From Phycisphaerae bacterium (GTDB lineage Bacteria; Planctomycetota; Phycisphaerae; Sedimentisphaerales; UBA12454), in NCBI GenBank assembly GCA_041652575.1, contig JBAZHC010000011.1:47680-111679 (forward strand): a stretch of 64,000 nucleotides of DNA, in the 5' to 3' direction. Shown here piece after piece: positions 57,596 through 64,000 of this stretch. Position 1 is the stretch's first letter, and every line of letters begins with the position of its first letter. Under the pieces are notes generated by a model, which was not told the DNA's origin, did no database searches, and saw only the letters and a list, made by a program, of their open reading frames with translations. The translations under genes and the position numbers were made by a program.

Positions 57596-58765
57596 TTATT
57601 TAATTTTAATAACTAATGGATTCGCAATCAGTTTTGCGGTATTTTCAGCGAACGCGTTCCATTTCTCTTTTGTTTCGAACCCTGCTGTTCTGTTCCAGCC
57701 GGCGCCGGCATAATAGACAATCGAATTATTTTTCGCTTTCGCAAGTAAAAGGTAATTTTCCCCGTCATCCGCGGTTTTTCCCATCGCCGCCTCTTTCGGC
57801 AGGATAACTCCACATCCGATTATGCCAAACCTCGGCTCCGCGTCTTCCCATGTACTAAGTACGCGTTTATTTTTCGAATACGCTGCTTTTCTGTTTCTTT
57901 CTTTTTTCGTAACTCCGACCGCAAACGTAATATCTTTCACATCAGCGCCGAATCTGCTTTCGATACGGTTAAAATTCGAGCTTATATCGAGACTGATTCT
58001 CTTTACTTCGCCGATTTTTTTGCCGCCCATATCCCACGGCTTGTAGCTCAGTTCGAAAATCGTCCTGATTGGCCCGTTTGCGATTATTTTCCACTGATAA
58101 TAATTTTCCGACATCAGCAGTTTACCATCGAACCATACTCCCAGTCCTCCGCATCCGAGCGTTGACCCGATATTATAAAAATCGATAGCCATTGGGTTAT
58201 CATGGTGATAATAATCGTGCCCCTTGGCGTACAAATCCAGCATCACCGGCCTTTTGGCCTTTTTCATCCAGACATCGATTCCGCTGCTTGTCAGTTCGGT
58301 CCTCTGCAGTTCCTGCCCGTACATTCTGAACCCAAGTTTATCGTTTTCCCACGCGAAATCGTCTTTTCGCTGCGGTATATAATTGGCGACCGCTCCGTAT
58401 TCGAGTTGAACCTGATTCGTTGCGTTAGCCTCGGTTATCTCGAACAACTGAACCTGTTTCGCTTTGAAATCCGATTGAAAGATTAATTCATCGTTTGTCC
58501 CGTCGCCGTTTTCGTCCATTAACTGACAGGGAATGAATTTTTTCAGATTATCGCTGTAAACAGCGGGTTTAATTTTTTCAAAACCGGCCTGCGGTGAGCT
58601 TGTCGAATCCGCCAGTTTGCTTAAATCGATTGAAATCGTCTCACAGCTTCTGCTTTCATTCAGAGGATTTATTACTTTGATTTTGATATTTTCCCCTGCC
58701 GCGACTTCCTGCACCATACAGAAAATGCCAAATATCGCCGCAAAAATCACCATCAGTTTTTTCAT
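57596..58765 (-). CDS. DUF4861 domain secreted protein
   Basis: A 389-residue protein with a signal peptide (MKKLMVIFAAIFGIFCMVQE then VAAG, about 1-23). The body matches DUF4861: a short N-terminal beta domain (IKVINPLNESRSCETISIDL), FIPCQLMDENGDGTNDELIF, LDLYAKGHDYYHHDNPMAID, FYNIGSTLGCGGLGVWFDGK and WKIIANGPIRTIFELSYKPW. Such proteins are found with polysaccharide-degrading loci; some are thought to act on uronate-containing glycans. GGAG is 7 nt before the ATG. No carbohydrate-locus partners are seen here. Confidence 0.85.
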   Translation of the reverse strand: MKKLMVIFAAIFGIFCMVQEVAAGENIKIKVINPLNESRSCETISIDLSKLADSTSSPQAGFEKIKPAVYSDNLKKFIPCQLMDENGDGTNDELIFQSDFKAKQVQLFEITEANATNQVQLEYGAVANYIPQRKDDFAWENDKLGFRMYGQELQRTELTSSGIDVWMKKAKRPVMLDLYAKGHDYYHHDNPMAIDFYNIGSTLGCGGLGVWFDGKLLMSENYYQWKIIANGPIRTIFELSYKPWDMGGKKIGEVKRISLDISSNFNRIESRFGADVKDITFAVGVTKKERNRKAAYSKNKRVLSTWEDAEPRFGIIGCGVILPKEAAMGKTADDGENYLLLAKAKNNSIVYYAGAGWNRTAGFETKEKWNAFAENTAKLIANPLVIKIK

Positions 58766-59064
58766 AATTTCACTCCTTTTATTTCATCAGGATTCAATCA
58801 TTTACCTGTTTTAATTGATATTATCGGCAGGAAATCAGAATTGTCAATGATATATCTATGACGTTATTTCTGGGTTCAGAGCCCAAGCGATAGCGCAGGG
58901 AGAATAATATATTTAGCCCCCGCCGCTTGAGGCGAGGATATTTAACCAGCCATTCCATGGCGGATTTGCCCGAATTATATCTCTTTTTCTTTCAAACTCA
59001 ATTGAAAACTTGCCCCGCCTGTAATCTCATTTAGCCGCCGCCACTCGGGGCGGCGTTGTTCTTT
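58766..59064. other. 299-bp spacer with two hairpin repeats
   Basis: It contains AGCGATAGCGCAGGGAGAAT (58885-58905), shared with 29585-29610, then the TTTAGCC hairpins at 58912-58935 and 59030-59061 (CGCCGCC/GGCGGCG), the last only 3 bp from the stop of the KAP gene. No gene seen. Confidence 0.65.
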
Positions 59065-60477
59065 CTATTCTATATATCCAAGCATCAGCGAGACAAGTTC
59101 TATCTTGCTACTAAGATAACCGAGTGTAGAATTTGTAATTTCACCTTCAAAATTATTAATCAGACGCATAGATCTGTCCAATAATTCCCCCAAATTTTCA
59201 GAAGACATCTTTTTAATCCTCTCTGACAAATATTCGGGTTGTGTCAGTTCCTTTTTTGTATACAACAATGTCATCTGATAATGTGCAATATCACGCCAAT
59301 TTTGGGGAGAAGCTGCAAAAAGATACGCTTCAACAAAAATACCTTGACGTGTATTTAGGAGAACTTCTCCTTGAGGTTGTTCAAGAATATACTCCATTAT
59401 TTTTTCGCTATTACATTTTCCAGTAACATATCGATGGTATAATTTACTGTTAGCCAACTTTAATACTGCCAAAACAGCAAGTAGAGGTGGATATATGAAA
59501 TGATCCTCCTTTGTGTTCATATAGGCAAGAACAAACATTTTACAGCAATGTTCAATATCTCTTAGTGAGAATTGAAAACAAGCACAAAGTTTTGCAAAGA
59601 TATCGCTCAAAATACGCTTATCATCCAACTGTCCCTTGGTTGCTTGAAGACGCTTTTGAAAATACTCATTAAGGCCAAATTGGTTAAAAATATGTGAACA
59701 AAAAACTTCAATATTTGGTACCGGTAAAATGAATTCCATATCAATGAAACGCCTCAGGTAACCATTTACATCCATATCTTGGCCATAGATGCATTTTATC
59801 GAATGGCCAAGTTGCTCCCTATCTGTCCCAAGAACAAATACTATACCTGCGATACTAAACAAATGCTTAATCTTCTCGAGTAGTTCTATGGCAAATATTG
59901 GTTTGCACCTATCAAGTTCATCAACAATAATAACAAGTGGTTTGCCATCCTTGGATATTTTTTGAGCAAGTTCCTCAAGACGTTTCATTAAATCCTGTAG
60001 TTTTTCGCCGGCAACAAGATATTCATCAACTGCCTTTTCAGAAATTGAATGTAATTGTTTTTCGTCTAAATCAATTACACCTGCACTCATTGTTCGTACG
60101 GCATTAAAAACAGTATTTTTGAATATTGGAGCCACACAATTTTTTACTGTTTGGGCAATTTCCTTAAAATCTGAGTTTTTAAGGTCTTTCCATATTTGGC
60201 CAATTAGGGCTATGAGAGCATCATCGCAATAATCATCTTCCCATGCACTAAAGTAAATTGTGGTAAAACCGCTATTTTGCAAGCTTTGTTTCCACATCTT
60301 CAAAAAAACCGTTTTACCTGTACCCCATCCGCCATTTATATTGATAACTAATTGGCCGGATATATTTTGTACTAAATTTGTCAGAGAGTCCGCACATTTT
60401 TTCCTATCAAGTTTATCGTTGGCAAAAGGATTATCTTTAGGAATTACAAATTCTGAACTTCTTATCTTAACACTCAT
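59065..60477 (-). CDS. KAP-family P-loop NTPase
   Basis: A 470-residue soluble P-loop protein. Walker A is NGGWGTGKTVFLKMW (about residues 48-62), Walker B is LVIIVDELDRCKP, and FIYFSAWEDDY-like TIYFSAWEDDYCDDALIALI and RRFIDMEFILPVP are KAP features. Unlike many KAP proteins it has no membrane insert. The gene is AT-richer than its neighbours, which suggests transfer. Many bacterial KAP NTPases are linked to antiphage or conflict systems, but no effector gene adjoins this one, so function is open. The ribosome site GAGGAA comes from the end of a CTCTGTG-type repeat. Confidence 0.85.
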   Translation of the reverse strand: MSVKIRSSEFVIPKDNPFANDKLDRKKCADSLTNLVQNISGQLVININGGWGTGKTVFLKMWKQSLQNSGFTTIYFSAWEDDYCDDALIALIGQIWKDLKNSDFKEIAQTVKNCVAPIFKNTVFNAVRTMSAGVIDLDEKQLHSISEKAVDEYLVAGEKLQDLMKRLEELAQKISKDGKPLVIIVDELDRCKPIFAIELLEKIKHLFSIAGIVFVLGTDREQLGHSIKCIYGQDMDVNGYLRRFIDMEFILPVPNIEVFCSHIFNQFGLNEYFQKRLQATKGQLDDKRILSDIFAKLCACFQFSLRDIEHCCKMFVLAYMNTKEDHFIYPPLLAVLAVLKLANSKLYHRYVTGKCNSEKIMEYILEQPQGEVLLNTRQGIFVEAYLFAASPQNWRDIAHYQMTLLYTKKELTQPEYLSERIKKMSSENLGELLDRSMRLINNFEGEITNSTLGYLSSKIELVSLMLGYIE

Positions 60478-60486
60478 TTAATATTC

Positions 60487-60517
60487 CTCTGTGCGCTCTG
60501 TGTTCTCTGTGGCTAAA
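60487..60517 (+). repeat. CTCTGTG triple interspersed repeat
   Basis: CTCTGTGCGCTCTGTGTTCT then CTGTGGCTAAA; its minus-strand end gives CACAGAGGAATATTAAATG, the ribosome site and start of the KAP gene. Confidence 0.8.
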
Positions 60518-60529
60518 AACAATAAAATC

Positions 60530-60690
60530 AGGCCTCGGCCAAAGGCCGAATTCCACAATTTAAAATTAAAAAATAAGAATTAAAAATTTTTTTCGTGTCT
60601 TCGCTGAAGCGAAGCGGAAGCCCCCGAATCTTCTGGAATTTTATTCCTTGAAAATAAAATTCAGAGGGGGTGCCTCTGTGGTGAAAAAAA
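60530..60690. repeat. Hairpins downstream of gyrA
   Basis: TCGGCCAAAGGCCGA at about 60536 and a large hairpin CTGGAATTTTATT/AATAAAATTCAG inside a CCCCC.../...GGGGG outer stem (about 60620-60672). The outer segment splits a CCACAGAGG...GAAGACACGAAAA repeat. No U tract, so termination is uncertain. Confidence 0.6.
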
Positions 60691-60712
60691 TTCGTCCCAA
60701 GAAGCACCTTAC

Positions 60713-63328
60713 TTATTCCTTTACTTCCGGCTTTTCGTCAGCCTCATCATTCGGCTGTTCCTCGACTGATTCTGCTGAAGTCGGCTCATTCGTTTCCGCC
60801 GCTGCCGTTTCGCCTGCTTCGTCTTTATCTTCTTTGACAACTCGTTCGACAGCGACGACTTTATCGTCTTCGTCGAGTTTTATAAGGCGTACGCCCTGCG
60901 TATTTCTGCCTATTTCACGAAGTTCATCCAGTCCTGTTCGGATGATAATTCCCTTTGCGGTGATAATCATAATATCATCGTCGTCTTTAACGGTCTTTAT
61001 CGCGACAACGCTCCCGTTGCGGTCGGAGGTCTTGATATTGATTAGTCCGATACCGCCTCGATGCTGCGCCCGGTAATCTTCCAGTTCCGTTCGTTTTCCG
61101 TATCCTTTTTCGCAGACCGTCAGAAGCGATGCCTGTTGTTCCGCCACAACCATATCCACGACGCAATCGCCTTTGCGAAGATTAATTCCTTTAACGCCTC
61201 GTGCCGAGCGTCCCATTGGTCTTGCCTGTGATTCTTCGAATCGCACGGCCATTCCGTCTTTGGTGCCGAGAATAATATGGTTTTGACCGTTTGTCAGTGC
61301 GACGCTTATAAGGTCGTCGTTCGGGTCGAGTTTTATCGCGATGATTCCGCTTGCCCGCGGATTTGCGTAAAGTTCCAGCGCAGATTTTTTAATAACGCCG
61401 TTTCGCGTTGCCATCACGAGGTTTCGTTCGTCGAATTTGTTGACGTTTATAATCGACGCGATTTTCTGGTCGCCCATATTCAGAAGATTGGCGATGCTTC
61501 TGCCCTTGCTCTGCCGCGTAAGCTGCGGAATATTATACACCTTCAGCCAGTAGCACTTGCCGCGATTTGTGAACACCATCAGGTAATCGTGTGTTGACGC
61601 CGTGAACAGCGATTCGATAAAATCGCCTTCGCGCGTATCCGAGCCGATTATTCCCTTGCCGCCTCTTCCCTGTTTGCGGTAGGTATCGACCGGCATTCGT
61701 TTGACGTATCCGCCGTGACTTACCGTAACGAGAACTTCCTCGTCGGCGATAAAATCCTCGACGTTGAATTCTTCGTTTTCTTCGGCGATTTCCGTCCTGC
61801 GTTTATCCGCGTATTTTTCCTTAATTTCGTAAAGGTCTTCGGTGATAATATCCAGCACGAGTTTCTCATCGGCCAGAATCGCCTCGTAGCCGCGTATTTC
61901 CTCGACAATATCGGCGTATTCTTTGCCGAGTTTTTCGATTTCAAGACCTGTCAGTCTTTGAAGCTGCATACTCAAAATCGCGTCGGCCTGCGGCCCCGTC
62001 AAAAACTGGTCTTCCGAAGTCGCCTGTTTTGCGAATTCTGCCGGCAGCAGTTTTTTCAGCGTTTCTGATTCGACCAGCCGCAGTGGCTTTTTCATCAAAT
62101 TCAGTTTTGCCGTCGGTGCGTCAGGCGATTTCTTTATCAGCTCTATTATCTCGTCGATATCGCTTACCGCCAGGATTAGGCCTTCAAGGATATGTGCCCT
62201 GTTCCTGCATTTTTTCAGAAGGAATCTCGTGCGTCTGCGGATTACATCTTTGCGATGGTCGATAAACAGTCCGAGCATCTGTTTTATATTGAGTGTTTCC
62301 GGCCTGTTATTGACCAGTGCGACATTTGATACCGCGAAAGTGCTTTGCAGCGGCGTGTACTTATAAAGTTTATTGATTGCGACCTGTTCTTCGGCGTCTT
62401 TTTTAAGTTCGACGACGATTCGCATTCCGTTTCTGTCCGACTCATCTCTGACGTCGCTGACTTCCGGCAGCAAATCATTTTCCACCAATTCCGCAATTTT
62501 CGCCACAATCGATGTCTTGACGACCATATAAGGAATTTCGGTGATGACGATATGCTTTCGGCCCTTCTTGGTCTCTTCGATATCAGCCTTGCCGCGAACG
62601 GTCAAATGTCCTTTGCCGGTCGAATACGCATCGCGAACTCCTTTTCTGCCGCAAATGATTCCGCCGGTCGGAAAATCCGGTGCGGGCAGTACCTTCATAA
62701 TATCCTTAAACCCGCAGTTCGGGTCTTTTATCTCCAATAGCAGTGCATCGCAGACCTCGCCTAAATTGTGAGGCGCAAGATTCGTCGCCATTCCAACCGC
62801 GATGCCCGTCGAGCCGTTTACCAGTAAATTCGGAAACCTCGACGGCAGAACCGTTGGCTCGGTCCTCGTTTCATCGTAATTAGGTACGAAATCTACTGTA
62901 TCGCGATTCAAATCGTCGAGCATTTCCATCGCTTCTGCCGACATCCGAGCTTCGGTATATCGCATCGCTGCCGGCGGGTCATTGTCGATACTTCCAAAAT
63001 TTCCCTGCGGGTCGACCAGTGTATGCCGCATATTCCAGTCCTGACCCATTCGAACCAGCGTCCCATACGTCGCCTGGTCCCCATGCGGGTGATAATTACC
63101 GCCGGTATCGCCGACGATTTTTGCGCATTTTCTGTGCTTGCTGCGAGGGCCGAGATTCAAGTCGTTCATCGCGACCATTATTCGCCTCTGCGAGGGCTTC
63201 AAGCCGTCCCTAACGTCCGGCAATGCACGCGAAACTATAACGCTCATCGCGTAATTCATATACGAATTCTTCATCTCTTCGAGAATCCGTATGTCTTCAA
63301 CCCGTTCCGTTTTTTTTGGTTCGTCCAT
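60713..63328 (-). CDS. gyrA: DNA gyrase subunit A
   Basis: An 871-residue type II topoisomerase subunit. The catalytic Tyr124 is in AAMRYTEARMS; the quinolone region reads HPHGDQATYGTLVRMGQ, so Gln85 and Gly89 stand where E. coli GyrA has Ser83 and Asp87. The C-terminal pinwheel has the GyrA box as KQGRGGKG, which supports gyrase over topoisomerase IV, and the tail is strongly acidic (last 45 residues). It introduces negative supercoils with GyrB. The gene is upstream of the KAP gene and separated from it by hairpins. Confidence 0.95.
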   Translation of the reverse strand: MDEPKKTERVEDIRILEEMKNSYMNYAMSVIVSRALPDVRDGLKPSQRRIMVAMNDLNLGPRSKHRKCAKIVGDTGGNYHPHGDQATYGTLVRMGQDWNMRHTLVDPQGNFGSIDNDPPAAMRYTEARMSAEAMEMLDDLNRDTVDFVPNYDETRTEPTVLPSRFPNLLVNGSTGIAVGMATNLAPHNLGEVCDALLLEIKDPNCGFKDIMKVLPAPDFPTGGIICGRKGVRDAYSTGKGHLTVRGKADIEETKKGRKHIVITEIPYMVVKTSIVAKIAELVENDLLPEVSDVRDESDRNGMRIVVELKKDAEEQVAINKLYKYTPLQSTFAVSNVALVNNRPETLNIKQMLGLFIDHRKDVIRRRTRFLLKKCRNRAHILEGLILAVSDIDEIIELIKKSPDAPTAKLNLMKKPLRLVESETLKKLLPAEFAKQATSEDQFLTGPQADAILSMQLQRLTGLEIEKLGKEYADIVEEIRGYEAILADEKLVLDIITEDLYEIKEKYADKRRTEIAEENEEFNVEDFIADEEVLVTVSHGGYVKRMPVDTYRKQGRGGKGIIGSDTREGDFIESLFTASTHDYLMVFTNRGKCYWLKVYNIPQLTRQSKGRSIANLLNMGDQKIASIINVNKFDERNLVMATRNGVIKKSALELYANPRASGIIAIKLDPNDDLISVALTNGQNHIILGTKDGMAVRFEESQARPMGRSARGVKGINLRKGDCVVDMVVAEQQASLLTVCEKGYGKRTELEDYRAQHRGGIGLINIKTSDRNGSVVAIKTVKDDDDIMIITAKGIIIRTGLDELREIGRNTQGVRLIKLDEDDKVVAVERVVKEDKDEAGETAAAETNEPTSAESVEEQPNDEADEKPEVKE

Positions 63329-63815
63329 AGTTCAATCCATTAGAATTCAGAACACAGAATAAGGAATCCCGAAAAGTCGGAATGATTTTTTATGCCTACT
63401 GGCTACTGTATTCTGACTACTGTGTACTTTCGCTAATTCCTTTTCTGACAAATATTTATAGCTTATGGTTAATTGCGAAGATTCGCAACAATTTCAAGCC
63501 CTATAATGTATTCCAATACCTATTTGAAGTCAAGAAATTATATCGTGAAATTAACCACGATCCACCGTCGCTAAGGGACTATGGCGGACAAGTTGCGCGG
63601 ATTATGCGGATTTAATTCACCACGTCCACCTGCAGCGGATAAAAATGGACATGAATTATTTAGCCACCCCGATGAGATAGCCGAAGCGTCATCTCACGGG
63701 GCAGGCGCCGAACACGGAGAACACAGAGATATTCAGACACGGAACAACACAGATTGAAAATTTCACCACGAATAAACACGAAGTATTGCTTCAACTAAGC
63801 AATAAATTTATATTA

Positions 63816-63851
63816 CTATGCTCGTATGCAGTATACTGCATACGAGCATAG
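63816..63851. repeat. 36-bp perfect palindrome, copy C
   Basis: CTATGCTCGTATGCAGTA and its exact complement make a 36-bp palindrome with no loop. It shares arms with copies A (25160-25195) and B (28857-28915). Confidence 0.93.
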
Positions 63852-63874
63852 ATACTTAGATACTTAGATACTTA
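63851..63874 (+). repeat. GATACTTA direct repeat, three units
   Basis: Three exact 8-bp units next to the palindrome; copies A and B have a single such unit at the same place. Confidence 0.85.
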
Positions 63875-63886
63875 TACGCTTTCCAT

Positions 63887-64000
63887 TTAATTTTCGTGCT
63901 TTAACCACGTGGCATTGCAGATTGTTTGGAATTGATTTGATGAGATTTTGTTCCATGCCATCGAAGCAGCATCGAATATCTGCTGGTAATCATCATAAGC
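63887..64000 (-). CDS. Transposase C-terminus, IS630-like (runs off the window edge)
   Basis: 37 codons and a stop: YDDYQQIFDAASMAWNKIS, then a TICNATWLKHEN end. The DAAxxAWN pattern followed by a short tail fits the C-terminus of IS630-family DDE transposases. Only the last part is visible. Copy C of the 36-bp palindrome is 36 bp past the stop and might belong to the end of the element, though this is unproven. Confidence 0.6.
   Translation of the reverse strand, partial: AYDDYQQIFDAASMAWNKISSNQFQTICNATWLKHEN

Larger units (their letters stand above)
63329..63886. other. 558-bp gene-free region with repeats
   Basis: It holds nested hairpin copy N4 (63555-63592), a CCCCGATGAGATAG...CATCTCACGGGG hairpin (about 63667-63701), the 36-bp palindrome copy C (63816-63851) and three GATACTTA units (63851-63874). 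A rightward frame at 63382-63615 has no ribosome site and runs through repeats, so it is not called. Confidence 0.65.

Noticed and set aside
63382..63615. 77-residue rightward open frame downstream of gyrA's start
   Set aside because: No ribosome site, runs into a nested repeat, and no recognisable protein features.

Overview
The window looks like chromosomal DNA from a planctomycete, most likely class Phycisphaerae (Sedimentisphaerales/MSBL9-like). This is inferred from the dockerin-like Ca-binding tail on a large secreted peptidase, the N-terminal GFTL-type prepilins, the DUF4861 and DUF4954 genes, the mix of MEP isoprenoid, folate C1 and LPS-type acyltransferase genes, and intergenic DNA crowded with short palindromic repeats. 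No rRNA or tRNA gene was recognised.

Layout. 1-3300: the tail of a secreted protein, then an iron-uptake operon (DtxR-type repressor, feoA, feoB, hemP) with its own promoter/operator and terminator. 3366-10909: cell-surface glycan genes (flippase-like membrane protein, two methyltransferases, GT4, GT39, DUF354 and GT2 proteins). 10935-15424: rseP, dxr and a PocR-AraC regulator in one tight leftward block. 15600-21243: a DRTGG/BioD-like ATPase and a 1512-residue secreted metallopeptidase. 21684-24472: fhs and folD, two steps of the tetrahydrofolate C1 pathway. 24456-29689: an accessory zone with an 11-copy 36-bp tandem array, an HNH-AP2 endonuclease plus a duplicated AP2 fragment, a DUF4954 gene and over 1 kb of repeat-rich gene-free DNA. 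29690-34370: rpsO, pnp and a sigma-54 two-component pair. 34551-51333: a complete-looking type IV pilus/type II secretion locus read leftward (major pilin, three minor pilins, FimT-like, PilM/N/O, PilP-like, secretin, TPR lipoprotein, then PAS kinase, CheY-like regulator, HD-GYP and STAS proteins, then the GspE ATPase and GspF platform). 51612-58765: tsaE, thiL, a REP-associated tyrosine transposase (RAYT), argH, a LpxL-like acyltransferase, holA and a DUF4861 protein. 59065-64000: an AT-rich KAP-family NTPase, gyrA, and the tail of an IS630-like transposase.

The most interesting signal is a REP/RAYT system. A 24-bp element with a GTAG head and a GTGGGC/GCCCAC hairpin occurs five times, identical each time. 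Two inverted copies bracket the RAYT gene. Two others lie inside the open reading frames of dxr and thiL, where both are read in the same frame and add the same peptide, RGLKPTL, to the protein. One more touches the argH stop codon. A second striking element is the 36-bp tandem array after folD: it is bounded by 28-bp inverted copies and faces a near-consensus sigma-70 promoter that would transcribe it antisense to folD. Several other palindrome families (a 36-bp perfect palindrome, a hairpin nested in a TTCGTGGCTA repeat, and a CTAACGGGG/CCCCGTTAG type that underlies a prepilin cleavage motif) fill the spacers. All calls come from reading the sequence; no database search was run.
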